DNA of 64,000 nucleotides from Pseudoteredinibacter isoporae_A (GCF_040372805.1 NZ_BAABWJ010000001.1:682001-746000); one strand, 5' to 3'. Shown: positions 25,141-35,072, numbered from the stretch's first letter. A program made the numbers and translations. The notes: generated from the sequence alone by a model not told the origin.

Positions 25141-25398
25141 TTGCCGTTTTGCTTACGCTCTATTTCTTACGGAATGCTGTTGAGCATTTTTCTGCTGTTC
25201 CTGCTACCAAGCACCAGCGACGCTTTATTCAAGCTGTACCACTTTACTAAAGTGGAGCCCCTTTATTATCTCTACTCCGGGTTTAAGGCGTTATCCGTTT
25301 ATTATCCGCGCTGGGCGTTTTTTGAAGCCAGCGCCGTGATGGCAGGAATCGCCTTGGCTTTAATGGTGTGGTTACGGCAACGCCGGCGCACATCATGA
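25141..25398 (+). CDS. Small two-helix membrane protein, unknown
   Basis: Eighty-five residues with TTG as start; GAGGA sits 7 bases upstream and supports it. Two hydrophobic segments (about 10-28 and 62-78) flank a Tyr-rich middle (KVEPLYYLYSGFKAL), and the end is basic (WLRQRRRTS). No family recognised. It is 233 bases downstream of the Fur box, so iron control in this direction is possible but unsupported by a visible promoter. Confidence 0.5.
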   Translation: MPFCLRSISYGMLLSIFLLFLLPSTSDALFKLYHFTKVEPLYYLYSGFKALSVYYPRWAFFEASAVMAGIALALMVWLRQRRRTS

Positions 25399-25414
25399 GG
25401 CCGGCGAAAATAAT

Positions 25415-26245
25415 TTACTGATGCAGCAACCAGATCGAAGCATTCTCAAGCAAGGTTTGGTATTCCTTATCATCATAAGCCTCAGCCAGATGCCCTAAAG
25501 CACTGAAAAACACTGTGCCATCCCCAACTTTATGGTGCCAAACCAAGGGGTGATCCTCACCCATCTTCAAAGACTCTGGCACATCGTATCCGTTTTCATC
25601 GACACTGATCAGCACATTGACATCATCTCGGGGGCTCGTATCAAAACTGTACCACTCTTCATGCCAGGCCTTGGTTTCGGGAAGGTGAGCGGTGGCAGGG
25701 TGGGTACGGTTTTCAATCGTCAGCGTCCCATCCCGAAACTGCGGAAACATCGGGTGGCCGATAAACTGGGATTTAATCAACTGTTTCGGGAACCAGGACC
25801 AATCGTAATGTTCATTTCCTCCCGTGCCATGCAAAGCGAGAAATCGGCCGCCTTTCAACATATGCTGTTTCAGCGCGGTTCGTTGTGCTTCGGTAAGCAC
25901 ATCACCAGTGACATTGTTCCACACAATGAGATCAAATTGATTCAATAAATCCGAACGATGAACTGCTGCATTTTCTGTAATGAAAAGATCCCATTGATGT
26001 TTGTCAGCGAATTCTTGAAACAAGGCCTCGGCAGCCGGAATGGCTTCCAAATGGCGAAAGCTGTTGGTTTTGGAAAACAACAATACGCTCGTCGTTGAAG
26101 GCATTTCGGGAAGCTCGGGAGCCGTCTGTTCATAAACCGGCGTTTTGAACACCTCATAACGCCATAACTGATAAGTCACATAAGCCGCAATCGACAACAC
26201 GGCGATCAGGGTAAATATCAGAATCGTGCGTAATAGCTTTAGCAT
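25415..26245 (-). CDS. ThuA-domain protein, membrane-anchored
   Basis: Protein of 276 residues with an N-terminal transmembrane anchor (about 5-26) and a periplasmic ThuA domain of the glutamine-amidotransferase-like fold. Diagnostic stretches are VLLFSKTNSFRH (about 54-65), DLIVWNNVTGDVLT (about 110-123), GRFLALHGTGGNEH (about 137-150) and VWHHKVGDGTVFFSALGH near the end. ThuA proteins take part in disaccharide and 3-ketoglycoside metabolism in several bacteria. Here it lies 34 bases downstream of a GMC oxidoreductase and its small subunit, the usual company of such enzymes. The true substrate cannot be told. Confidence 0.8.
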   Translation of the reverse strand: MLKLLRTILIFTLIAVLSIAAYVTYQLWRYEVFKTPVYEQTAPELPEMPSTTSVLLFSKTNSFRHLEAIPAAEALFQEFADKHQWDLFITENAAVHRSDLLNQFDLIVWNNVTGDVLTEAQRTALKQHMLKGGRFLALHGTGGNEHYDWSWFPKQLIKSQFIGHPMFPQFRDGTLTIENRTHPATAHLPETKAWHEEWYSFDTSPRDDVNVLISVDENGYDVPESLKMGEDHPLVWHHKVGDGTVFFSALGHLAEAYDDKEYQTLLENASIWLLHQ

Positions 26246-26279
26246 TTTTTACTTTCCTGAATGAAAAATCCGAATGTGT

Positions 26280-27974
26280 TTAGATATTTCCCTGCTGCCA
26301 TTGTTTAACCGCGTAGTCACAGGCTCTCGCTGTCAACGCCATATAAGTCAGCGAAGGGTTAACGCATGAGCTGGAAGCCATGCAGGAACCGTCAGTCACA
26401 AATAAATTGGGCACATCATGGCTTTGGTTCCATTTATTCAAAACTGAGGTCTTCGGGTCTTTGCCCATTCTGGCCGTTCCCATCTCATGAATCGCACTGC
26501 CGGGCACGCTCATTTTGTCTGAGGTTTCAATGTATACCGCCCCGGCTGCTTTAAAAATTTTCTCTCCGCTTTGGATAATATCTTTCGCCATCTTGTGTTC
26601 ATTGTCACCAAAGCTCATTGAGACTCTAATTTGCGGGATACCGTACGGGTCCAGATTATCTTCATCCAGGCTGACTTTATTGTCGTAGCTTGGCAAACAT
26701 TCACCAAAGGCTCCAAGCACCCAAATCCAATATGGGGCAGGCTTTCGCAAAGTATCTTTCAGTCCCTTACCAAAACCTTTCTGATTAAAATGAAAACGCC
26801 AATCGGGTCGAACTGGATCGGCCTGCACACCAAAGCCACGAAGATAGGAGGCCTTCTCTTTCCCAGGGAGATTCTTAAAACGAGGGATATAGCTGCCGGT
26901 CGGACGAAAGCCCTTATAATAGTGATCAAGGTTATCTGCAAATACCGCCACGTGCTGCATTTTGAAATGATCCATCAAATAGTGCCCAAGGGTACCACTG
27001 CGATTCGCCAAACCGTTCGGAAAATGTTCCGACTTTGAATTTAATAATATTTGAGTGCTGCCCAGAGTGGATGCACAGAGAAACACCAAGTCAGCAGAAA
27101 AACTCAAACGCTCCTTACTTTCGGCATCGATTACTTGAACGGCAGAAACCCGGTTTTTCTCCGCATCGTACTCCAGTTTCTCAACCACACTGTAAGGTCG
27201 CAATTCCAGATTCCCAGTTGCCTGCGCGGCCGGAAGCGTGGACACCTGGCTGCTGAAGTAACTGCCTGTCGAGCAACCTCGAGGGCAAGGACCACAATAA
27301 TGACAAGCAGCGCGACCATTGTGATTCTGGCTTAAAATGGCTGTACGCCCCATGGTCATGGTGACCTCAGGCATGTATTTTTTCAGTCGACCTTGAATGG
27401 TTTTTTCAATGGCGTACATTTCCATTGGTGGAAGGAACTCGCTGTCGGGCAATTCAGCCAAACCTTCTTTCGCTCCAGAAATACCGACGAAGCGCTCCAC
27501 ATAGCTGTACCAATCTTTAATATCATCGTACGCGATGGGCCACTCACAACCGTGACCATCTTCTTTATTGGCCTTAAAATCGAAGTCGCTCCAACGATAA
27601 CTCTGCCGCCCCCAAATCAGCGAGCGACCACCGACACCGTTTGCGCGAATCCATTCGTAGGGTTTATCTGAATCCTGCTGGTAAGGAGCATCGCTGTCCT
27701 TGCTAAAAAAGTCTTTCGTCGCCGCATCAAAGGCATAACATTTACTTTGAATGGGATAATCATCTTCATAGGATTTGCGATCTGCTTTATTTGCAAACGG
27801 TATCTTCCAAGGGGGCGCATGTTCCCCAAGATAATCGAGACCGTGCTCAATATTGCGACCACGCTCAAGCAGCAGTACTCTTAAACCCTTTTCACACAGT
27901 TCTTTTGCTGCCCAACCACCTGAAATTCCCGAACCGACCACAATCGCGTCGTATTTTTTATTGCTATTGCTCAA
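26280..27974 (-). CDS. GMC-family FAD-dependent oxidoreductase, large catalytic subunit
   Basis: Flavoprotein of about 564 residues that oxidises an alcohol or sugar hydroxyl. The FAD-binding motif AIVVGSGISGGWAAKEL is at the very N-terminus; the C-terminal GMC signature includes VTDGSCMASSSCVNPSLTYM with the active-site region. A Cys cluster CHYCGPCPRGC (about 235-245) is shared with membrane-associated gluconate/glucoside dehydrogenases. The TTG at 27974 has GGGAA upstream and gives the usual short N-terminus; a GTG at 28028, next to the preceding stop, is the alternative. It probably associates with the Tat-exported small subunit just upstream. Confidence 0.85.
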   Translation of the reverse strand: MSNSNKKYDAIVVGSGISGGWAAKELCEKGLRVLLLERGRNIEHGLDYLGEHAPPWKIPFANKADRKSYEDDYPIQSKCYAFDAATKDFFSKDSDAPYQQDSDKPYEWIRANGVGGRSLIWGRQSYRWSDFDFKANKEDGHGCEWPIAYDDIKDWYSYVERFVGISGAKEGLAELPDSEFLPPMEMYAIEKTIQGRLKKYMPEVTMTMGRTAILSQNHNGRAACHYCGPCPRGCSTGSYFSSQVSTLPAAQATGNLELRPYSVVEKLEYDAEKNRVSAVQVIDAESKERLSFSADLVFLCASTLGSTQILLNSKSEHFPNGLANRSGTLGHYLMDHFKMQHVAVFADNLDHYYKGFRPTGSYIPRFKNLPGKEKASYLRGFGVQADPVRPDWRFHFNQKGFGKGLKDTLRKPAPYWIWVLGAFGECLPSYDNKVSLDEDNLDPYGIPQIRVSMSFGDNEHKMAKDIIQSGEKIFKAAGAVYIETSDKMSVPGSAIHEMGTARMGKDPKTSVLNKWNQSHDVPNLFVTDGSCMASSSCVNPSLTYMALTARACDYAVKQWQQGNI

Positions 27975-28029
27975 GGTATATTCCCGTGTCCATTGATTGG
28001 AATTTATGCGTATTTGTGCGCGGGGCACT

Positions 28030-28668
28030 CTACATCAGGCGAATCATTGACCAGGTGCTGTCGTCTTCTTTAAGTGCCAATTCACCATCAAACTGCATCG
28101 GCATTGGGTCATGTCTCAATACCTGGGTCGCACCCACCTCAGAAGAATAGAAGCCGAAAATGGTCAGTTCTTTCAACTGGCAGATAAAGGGCGCGCCTTC
28201 CACATATTGGCGCTGTACATTGGCAAAATCGTACCAAGGGGAATCGCTGGCCTCATCTTCAAGAGACGTTAACAAATCGATCTGTTGTTCTGATGACAGT
28301 TTCGAAAAGGCTTGTGAATATTCTGCCCGGCTGAAAGTGCGTAATTTTTCGAATCCGTCCAAGAAAATCTGCCGTTCGGCATCCGACAACCAATGTTGAA
28401 CCATATGCTCAACAAAATTGGGCACGCCGGCATCGATAGCGCCCGGCGTATCGGTCCGAGGGATGACGGTTTCAACCATTGCAGCGATATCAACGCGTGC
28501 TTGGGGCGTAAATAAGCTAACAGGGAAGTCCCCGATTGAAGGGCCGGACAGCAGCGGTTGAGCGTCTTTGGAATTCGATAGAACCGAACCGGATAGATCC
28601 GCCAAGGCCCGAGTCGCAAAGGCACCACTAAGCAAAGCGGTTGCCTGTAAAAAATGTCGTCTATCCAT
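28030..28668 (-). CDS. Gluconate 2-dehydrogenase subunit 3 family protein (Tat-exported)
   Basis: Small subunit of 212 residues. The N-terminus MDRRHFLQATALLSGAFATRA is a Tat signal with RRHFLQ, so the folded complex is likely exported with this subunit as hitchhiker carrier for the GMC subunit, which has no signal of its own. The body has conserved ETVIPRTDTPGAIDAGVPNFVE (about 67-88), typical of the family. First gene of the three-gene unit ending with ThuA. Confidence 0.85.
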   Translation of the reverse strand: MDRRHFLQATALLSGAFATRALADLSGSVLSNSKDAQPLLSGPSIGDFPVSLFTPQARVDIAAMVETVIPRTDTPGAIDAGVPNFVEHMVQHWLSDAERQIFLDGFEKLRTFSRAEYSQAFSKLSSEQQIDLLTSLEDEASDSPWYDFANVQRQYVEGAPFICQLKELTIFGFYSSEVGATQVLRHDPMPMQFDGELALKEDDSTWSMIRLM

Positions 28669-28832
28669 CGTCGTTCCTGATCCGGCTAGTGTGGCGGTAA
28701 TATTATTATTGTTGTATCCAGTTAATACGTCGCAGCCCCCATTCTAAGCCTTATCCTGGGTTTGGCTTCCGTATTTTAAAATTCCTCAGCGTGACAATGG
28801 TAGAAGTTTTTCTAACACTCGCACATAGCGGT

Positions 28833-29318
28833 TTAGCTCAAGGTCTTTTCCCAAAACATGGCTTTACCCTGAGCGTCATCCAACTCATAGCCACTGAAAC
28901 CAAACTTGCGATAGGCCGCTTGCGCCAAGGTGTTACCCTCCAACACCTCAAGGGTCAGTTTGCAGCAACCACGCTGACGTGCAATGCCCTCAACTTTATC
29001 GATCATCAAACGACTCAGCCCCAGACCTCGATATTCAGGCACCACAGCAACGTCATGAATGTTCACCAGCGGCTTACACTTAAACGTTGAAAACCCCATA
29101 AAGCAATTAACCAGTCCCGCGGGTTTACCGTCCACATACGCGAGGATCGAAAACGCTCCAGGAACTGCAGCAAGGCTATCAGCCAACGTCGCCTGCACCT
29201 GCGCACTCAACGCTTCTCCGCCACCCATCGGATCACAGGCGTAGGAGTTCAAAACGTTGACCACGGCCTGGGCATCTTCCGGGTTGGTATAGTCGGCTTG
29301 TTTTATGTCTGTTGTCAT
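28833..29318 (-). CDS. GNAT-family N-acetyltransferase
   Basis: Acetyl-CoA-dependent transferase of 161 residues. Motif A, the acetyl-CoA pyrophosphate loop, is VAVVPEYRGLGLSRLMIDKVEGIA (about 91-114, written in part), followed by LTLEVLEGNTLAQAAYRKFGF (motif B). The substrate is not predictable. It lies 9 bases after the parvulin gene on the same strand. Confidence 0.8.
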   Translation of the reverse strand: MTTDIKQADYTNPEDAQAVVNVLNSYACDPMGGGEALSAQVQATLADSLAAVPGAFSILAYVDGKPAGLVNCFMGFSTFKCKPLVNIHDVAVVPEYRGLGLSRLMIDKVEGIARQRGCCKLTLEVLEGNTLAQAAYRKFGFSGYELDDAQGKAMFWEKTLS

Positions 29319-29327
29319 TTGCTTTGC

Positions 29328-29606
29328 TTAATCCCGATAAATCGTTTCGATCAGATGATAACCAAACTTGGTTTTGACTGGCCCATGCACGGTGAGAATT
29401 GGTTTTTTGAATACCACATCATCAAAGGCTTTAACCATTTGCCCACGACGAAACTCACCGAGATTGCCTCCCTTTTTGCCCGAAGGGCAAGTGGAGTGCC
29501 GCTTGGCTAATTGCCCAAAGTCTTTCCCCTGAGCAAGCTGCTGTTTGATTTTGTTCGCCTCAGCTTCGGTTTTTACCAAAATATGGCGAGCACTGGCCGT
29601 CGACAT
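29328..29606 (-). CDS. ppiC: Parvulin-type peptidyl-prolyl cis-trans isomerase
   Basis: Stand-alone parvulin domain of 92 residues, without signal peptide, so cytoplasmic. Typical motifs: ARHILVKTEAEA, FGQLAKRHSTCPSGKKGGNLGEF and the C-terminal TKFGYHLIE. Length and sequence match the small PpiC of E. coli. It assists folding by isomerising Xaa-Pro bonds. Located 24 bases downstream of dbpA on the same strand. Confidence 0.92.
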   Translation of the reverse strand: MSTASARHILVKTEAEANKIKQQLAQGKDFGQLAKRHSTCPSGKKGGNLGEFRRGQMVKAFDDVVFKKPILTVHGPVKTKFGYHLIETIYRD

Positions 29607-29630
29607 AAGAGAGCCCCTTCTTGCTTATCG

Positions 29631-31028
29631 TTACACATTCGGGCGACTGATTTTACGCACCTTAATTTTACGGCCTTTGATCTTGCCTGCCTGCAATTGC
29701 TTTAACGCTTTATTGGCAACGGCACGTTGTACAGCCACATAAGATTGAAACAGTAACACGTTAATCTTACCAACGTATTTCCCTTCAATACCGGCATCCC
29801 CGGTCAACGCCCCGAGAATATCACCGGGACGCAATTTGTTCTTTTTTCCCGCGTCCATACCAATGGTGATCATGGCTGGGCGCTGGTCGACCATCGAGAT
29901 ATCGTCCACCGCGGCTGGCTCTGCCCATTCGATGTCCTGACCAATATACTTCTCAATGTCACCCATGGCACGGCGCTGTTTGTCATTAACCAGGCTCACC
30001 GCTAAACCACTGCGACCGGCTCGACCCGTACGGCCGATCCGGTGCACATACACTTCGGCGTCTCTTGGCAAATCGTAGTTAATCACCAATTCAACGGTGT
30101 CGACATCCAGACCGCGTGCAGCAACATCGGTCGCCACCAAAACGGTTGCACTGCCGTTGGCGAAGCGCAGCAGGCTCAAATCGCGCTCGCGTTGTTCCAT
30201 ATCACCATGCAGAGCCAGACAATACCAACCCTGCTCATTGAGTGATTGCGCAATATCCACAGTTTGCTTTTTGGTGGCGCAAAAAATAACGCAGGAGCTG
30301 GGCTGTTGGCGAGCCAGTAAGCGATGACTCAAATCGTTTTTTTCCTGCTCACCACCTTCAACCGCATAAGCCTGCTGGGCAATATTGGATTCGCTGTGGG
30401 TACGACTGACAGTGATTCGCTGGGGTTCGCGTTGATACTGGCGGCTGATGGCCTCAATACCTTCTGGGTAAGTTGCTGAATAAAGCTGGGTTTGTCGCTC
30501 AGATGGGCATTCTGCCAGAATTGCCGAGATGGCATCGGCAAAGCCCATATCCAACATGCGATCAGCTTCATCCAGAACCAGACTGTGAATATTTCCCAAA
30601 TCTAAAGTGCCCTTGCGCAAATGATCCTGAATGCGGCCCGGAGTTCCCACCACAATATGGGCACCGTGCTCCAAGGAACCGATTTGTGGGCCAATAGGCA
30701 TGCCGCCACAGAGAGTGAGCACCTTGATGTTATGAACCCGGCGCGCCAAACGACGAATTTCCTTGGCCACTTGATCCGCCAACTCACGAGTGGGGCACAG
30801 CACCAGACTTTGAATGCGAAAGCGTTCTACGTTCAAGCGCTGCAAAAGCGCTAACGCAAAAGCGGCGGTTTTGCCGCTGCCGGTCTTCGCCTGAGCAATC
30901 AAGTCTTTGCCATCCAGAGCCAGTGGCAAACAGGCCGCCTGAATGTCCGTCATTTGCTGGTACCCCAGACTATTGAGGTTATCCAGTAATTCCGGACGCA
31001 GGGCTAATTGCTTGAACTCGTGACTCAT
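29631..31028 (-). CDS. dbpA: ATP-dependent RNA helicase DbpA
   Basis: DEAD-box helicase of 465 residues for late assembly of the 50S ribosomal subunit. The Q-motif region precedes AQAKTGSGKTAAFAL (motif I, about 43-57); DEAD is in LVLDEADRMLDMGF (about 150), SAT follows, and HRIGRTGRAGRSG is motif VI. The last 75 residues form the DbpA-type RNA-binding domain (KLRPGDILGALTGD, VGKINVLLFQSYVAV) that recognises hairpin 92 of 23S rRNA. Length agrees with the family. Confidence 0.95.
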   Translation of the reverse strand: MSHEFKQLALRPELLDNLNSLGYQQMTDIQAACLPLALDGKDLIAQAKTGSGKTAAFALALLQRLNVERFRIQSLVLCPTRELADQVAKEIRRLARRVHNIKVLTLCGGMPIGPQIGSLEHGAHIVVGTPGRIQDHLRKGTLDLGNIHSLVLDEADRMLDMGFADAISAILAECPSERQTQLYSATYPEGIEAISRQYQREPQRITVSRTHSESNIAQQAYAVEGGEQEKNDLSHRLLARQQPSSCVIFCATKKQTVDIAQSLNEQGWYCLALHGDMEQRERDLSLLRFANGSATVLVATDVAARGLDVDTVELVINYDLPRDAEVYVHRIGRTGRAGRSGLAVSLVNDKQRRAMGDIEKYIGQDIEWAEPAAVDDISMVDQRPAMITIGMDAGKKNKLRPGDILGALTGDAGIEGKYVGKINVLLFQSYVAVQRAVANKALKQLQAGKIKGRKIKVRKISRPNV

Positions 31029-31148
31029 GGCTTTTCTCAGGACTAGGCATATAAAGGGCGCGCACAGTAGCAGAAAGGCCAGGCAAAAGCGATGCTATTT
31101 TGATCAACTCTGATCCTGACATCGCGCCTACCGCCGTGACGACAACCC

Positions 31149-32357
31149 TCAGTGTAAGCCCAGTTCGGCCAGAATGTGATCCGCAATCGGCAAGGCCGAG
31201 GTGGCCGCCGGTGAGGGCGCATTACATACCACCAAACTGTGCTTACCCCGGGCAAACAAAAAGTCGTCAATCATACGACCTTGACTGTCTACCGCCTGGG
31301 CACGAATACCGGCACGATAGGGTTTCAAGTCCGCCTTCTTCAAACCAGGGCAATACTGCTGGACACGCTTCAGGTATGCTCCTTTAAGCAGACTGTCCCG
31401 CAGCTCACCCAGCCCCGCTTTCCAGAAACGCCCCAGCAAACGATAACTGCCAGGATACGTCGCCATATAGGCGAGATCTGGCCATGAGACTTGGCTTTTA
31501 CGATAGGCTTCGCGCCCAAGGGCCAATACCGCATTTGGTCCCACCGTCACCGAACCATCAATCATGCGGGTAAGGTGCACCCCCAGAAACGGCATACTGG
31601 GGTCGGGGACGGGATAGATGAGGTGGCGAATAATCTGATTGTGTTCCGCTGCGAGCTGAAAATATTCCCCACGAAAGGGCATCATACGAAACGACAGATC
31701 CAACCCCAAACTCTGCACCAGCTTGTCAGCCTGAATTCCGGAACAGGCAATCAATTGCTGACAGGAGATCACATGTTCAGAATCGTTCGCCGCCTTACAA
31801 AACAATCGCACCTCAGCGTGCTCCTCGACCAGACGGTGCACCTGGTGATGATACAAAACCTCACCGCCATGCTCACAAAACTGATTCAGCAACTCCCGAC
31901 AAATCTCGGCATAGTCCACAATGCCGCTGGCGGGCACAAAGAGGGCGCCTAGACCCTGTATATGAGGTTCGCGCTGTCGAAGTTGCCGCTCATCCAGCGT
32001 ATCGACTTCCAGACTATTTTGCTCGGCACGTGTTTTAAGCTGGGCCAGCCCCTGCAATTCACGCTCACTGCAGGCCACCAGTAATTTTCCGCATTCCTCA
32101 AAGGCAACGTCATGTTCCCGGCAAAAATCCTTGGTGCGCTGGTTGCCTGCCACACAAAGTTTGGCCTTGAGACTGCCGGGCGCGTAGTAAACACCGGCAT
32201 GGATGACCCCCGAATTACGCCCACTTTGATGCTGGGCACAGGCACTTTCTTTCTCAATAACGGCTATTCGCCACGCCGGCTTGCACTGTTGCAAGCGCCA
32301 AGCCGTAGCGGCGCCAATTATGCCCGCACCGATAATAACCGCATCATAATCTGGCAT
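31149..32357 (-). CDS. lhgO: L-2-hydroxyglutarate oxidase
   Basis: FAD-dependent oxidase/dehydrogenase of 402 residues converting L-2-hydroxyglutarate to 2-oxoglutarate, feeding electrons to the quinone pool at the membrane. The N-terminal Rossmann motif is AVIIGAGIIGAATAWRL; HQSGRNSGVIHAGVYY (about 43-58) and GVHLTRMIDGSVTVGPNA (about 255-272) are typical of LhgO. It follows a dipeptidase gene by 9 bases and probably shares its transcript, though the roles differ. No csiD or gab genes accompany it here. Confidence 0.92.
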   Translation of the reverse strand: MPDYDAVIIGAGIIGAATAWRLQQCKPAWRIAVIEKESACAQHQSGRNSGVIHAGVYYAPGSLKAKLCVAGNQRTKDFCREHDVAFEECGKLLVACSERELQGLAQLKTRAEQNSLEVDTLDERQLRQREPHIQGLGALFVPASGIVDYAEICRELLNQFCEHGGEVLYHHQVHRLVEEHAEVRLFCKAANDSEHVISCQQLIACSGIQADKLVQSLGLDLSFRMMPFRGEYFQLAAEHNQIIRHLIYPVPDPSMPFLGVHLTRMIDGSVTVGPNAVLALGREAYRKSQVSWPDLAYMATYPGSYRLLGRFWKAGLGELRDSLLKGAYLKRVQQYCPGLKKADLKPYRAGIRAQAVDSQGRMIDDFLFARGKHSLVVCNAPSPAATSALPIADHILAELGLH

Positions 32358-32366
32358 CGCTCCGCC

Positions 32367-33545
32367 TTACTTTGAGGGCAGGTGACTCATCAAGAAGCGT
32401 TTCATATTCTCACCCATCACGGCGCGAATTTCAGTTTCCGTAAAACCCGCTTTCAACATTTCTTCGGTCAGGATTGCCAACTCAGAGGTATCAAATTGTA
32501 CTTCGGTGGAACCGTCGTAGTCAGACCCCAGGCTGATGTGCTCTAGGCCAAGCAAATCGATACCAAAGCGCATGGCTTTGACAATATTCGCCGGGCTGAT
32601 ATCACACACGGCTGCATCCCAATACCCCACCGCGATCAAACCACCCTTCGCGGCAATCGCCTGCATTAACTCATCGGAAATATTGCGCGGGCCAGGGCAG
32701 TGGCCATTAAAGCCGGTGTGGCTGACCACCACGGGGCGATTCACGATTGCGAGCACATCCCGTACCACCGCCTCAGAAGAATGCGCCACATCCACAATGA
32801 TCTCCAGCTGCTCCATTTGCTCGACTGCTTTTCGACCAAAGTCACTGAGACCGGCGCCACTGGTGCCGTGAAGTGAGCCCCCCAGTTTATTATCGAAAAA
32901 ATGCTGCAAACCCATCATGCGAAAACCCGCATCGTACAGGCGTTGGATGTTACCCAGCTCACCATCCAAAGCATGGGAGCCTTCGGTGCCCAACAGCGCC
33001 GCAATGGTTTTCTTACCCTGCTGACGTTGCTGCAAAACGTTTTGCAACTCGGCCTGATTACGCACCAATTGGATAGCACCGGGATTGCTATCGACAACTG
33101 CCTGCAAACGCTCCGCCTGATATAAGGCGCGCTCCGTTAAACTGCTCCAAGTACGAACTGGCCAACCTTGTACCACCGCCAACAAGGTGATGTTATCGCC
33201 GGCAGAACTTTCATTTCGATCATAATTTTGACCAGAAGGGCTTTTGGTCACACTGGTGAACATCTGCATCGCTACATTACCTGCCTGCAGGCGAGGTACA
33301 TCCATATGGCCGCGATCGGCATGCGCATTCAAGTCTCGATCCCATAATGTGGAATCACTGTGCCAATCGCCAATTAACAAGGTTTCATGCAAGGCGTTGG
33401 CTTGTTCGGAAATGCGCCAGGGTTCGTGTGGAATCACTTTATTCAAATCTTTTTCAATCATTGGCGGCGCCAGCAAGCGCAGCAGACCCATCGCGAGCAG
33501 CAACACCAGCAATATACTGATTACAGTTATTGTTATTCTTTTCAT
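32367..33545 (-). CDS. Membrane dipeptidase, peptidase family M19
   Basis: Metal-dependent dipeptidase of 392 residues, with an N-terminal membrane anchor (about 4-24), probably facing the periplasm. LIGDWHSDSTLWDRDL (about 57-72) carries the HxD metal ligands in the form HSD; the bridging Glu lies in LLGTEGSHAL (about 192-201); further metal-site His residues are in DVAHSS and VVSHTG (about 250-280); the C-terminal HISLGSDYDGST is characteristic of the family. It may cleave a range of dipeptides. Confidence 0.92.
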   Translation of the reverse strand: MKRITITVISILLVLLLAMGLLRLLAPPMIEKDLNKVIPHEPWRISEQANALHETLLIGDWHSDSTLWDRDLNAHADRGHMDVPRLQAGNVAMQMFTSVTKSPSGQNYDRNESSAGDNITLLAVVQGWPVRTWSSLTERALYQAERLQAVVDSNPGAIQLVRNQAELQNVLQQRQQGKKTIAALLGTEGSHALDGELGNIQRLYDAGFRMMGLQHFFDNKLGGSLHGTSGAGLSDFGRKAVEQMEQLEIIVDVAHSSEAVVRDVLAIVNRPVVVSHTGFNGHCPGPRNISDELMQAIAAKGGLIAVGYWDAAVCDISPANIVKAMRFGIDLLGLEHISLGSDYDGSTEVQFDTSELAILTEEMLKAGFTETEIRAVMGENMKRFLMSHLPSK

Positions 33546-33737
33546 CGGTCTATTCCCTTATACGGAGTGCGTCTGATTTTAAAACTGGCGTTTATTGTAG
33601 GGCCTGTCAACACTCGAGACAGTGCAAATTGAATCATTTTCAGGCTCAATCGTTGTGTTAACAAATCGATTAGAACAAAATCGTACACTGAAACGCCTCA
33701 CAAGGGCGGCTTTGCTCACAAAATAATAGGGTTCGCG

Positions 33738-34979
33738 ATGACCTCAGCTACCTCTCCATCACACTCACCATCTCCTTTTCAACGCCTCTTACAAGGTTCA
33801 TTGGTGTTGCAAATCGCCATCGGCATTGTTCTGGGCATTATTGCCGGTAGCCTGCTGCCTGAGTTCAGCCAAAAGCTGTCTTTGCTCGGCGCCTTATTCG
33901 TCGGCGCATTAAAAGCCGTGGCACCCATACTGGTGTTTGTGCTGGTAATGTCTTCTTTAGCAAACCATCAGAAGGGGCAAGAAACACATATGAAACCCAT
34001 TCTGGTGCTGTATGGGATTGGTACCGTATCGGCCGCTTTTGTTGCTGTGCTGTTGAGCTTTACCTTTCCCGTAAGCCTGACGCTGGTGACCAATGAATCT
34101 TCACTGACCCCTCCCGAAGGGATTGCCCAAGTCTTGCAAGGTGTGTTGATGAAGATGGTTGATAACCCCATCAATGCCATCAGCAGTGGTAACTTCATTG
34201 GTATTCTGGTGTGGGCCATTGGTCTCGGTCTGGCATTTCGTCAAGCCAGCGACAACACCCGCAACTTTCTGGCCGACGGCGCCGATGCGGTTACCGCCGT
34301 TGTGAAGGTTCTGATTCGCCTCGCCCCTATTGGTATTTTCGGTCTGGTTGCCGGCGTGATTGCCACAACCGGTTTCAGTGCACTGGCCGAATACGCTCAA
34401 CTACTGATGGTATTGCTCAGCGCTATGCTAATCATGGCGCTGATCGTCAACCCTGTAATTGTTTTTGTTCGCACCCGTCGCAATCCATACCCACTGGTGT
34501 TCCGCTGCTTGCGTGAAAGTGGTGTCACAGCCTTCTTTACTCGTAGCTCGGCGGCCAATATTCCCGTCAACATGAACCTGTGTAAAACACTGGATCTGCA
34601 CGAAGACACCTATTCCGTATCCATTCCTTTGGGCGCCACCATCAATATGGCCGGTGCCGCCATTACGGTAACCGTACTGACTCTGGCTGCCGTCAACACA
34701 CTCGGCATTGACGTGGATATTGCCTCAGCTCTGTTATTAAGTGTGGTCGCAGCGGTATGCGCCTGTGGCGCTTCCGGTGTCGCCGGCGGCTCACTCTTAT
34801 TGATTCCTCTGGCATGCGGCCTATTTGGCATCGATAACGATGTCGCCATGCAAGTGGTTGCGGTTGGTTTTATTATCGGAGTGATACAAGATTCAGCGGA
34901 AACCGCGTTAAACAGCTCGACTGATGTTGTCTTTACCGCGGCCGCCGAAGGGCGCTGGGGTGATCAAAGCGACCGCTGA
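33738..34979 (+). CDS. sstT: Serine/threonine:sodium symporter
   Basis: Inner-membrane transporter of 413 residues in the dicarboxylate/amino acid:cation (DAACS) family. Nine or so hydrophobic segments and two re-entrant hairpins are visible. The substrate-binding tip FFTRSSAANIPVNM and the sodium-site stretch SIPLGATINMAGAAITV match SstT more closely than glutamate carriers. It takes up L-serine and L-threonine with sodium. Confidence 0.93.
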   Translation: MTSATSPSHSPSPFQRLLQGSLVLQIAIGIVLGIIAGSLLPEFSQKLSLLGALFVGALKAVAPILVFVLVMSSLANHQKGQETHMKPILVLYGIGTVSAAFVAVLLSFTFPVSLTLVTNESSLTPPEGIAQVLQGVLMKMVDNPINAISSGNFIGILVWAIGLGLAFRQASDNTRNFLADGADAVTAVVKVLIRLAPIGIFGLVAGVIATTGFSALAEYAQLLMVLLSAMLIMALIVNPVIVFVRTRRNPYPLVFRCLRESGVTAFFTRSSAANIPVNMNLCKTLDLHEDTYSVSIPLGATINMAGAAITVTVLTLAAVNTLGIDVDIASALLLSVVAAVCACGASGVAGGSLLLIPLACGLFGIDNDVAMQVVAVGFIIGVIQDSAETALNSSTDVVFTAAAEGRWGDQSDR

Positions 34980-35072
34980 ATACCCGACGCAGATTTGAAT
35001 GAAAACCGCCGGGGAACACCGTCCTCGGCATGACCATACATAGCAATGAACACACGGCGAGGGAACCTGACG

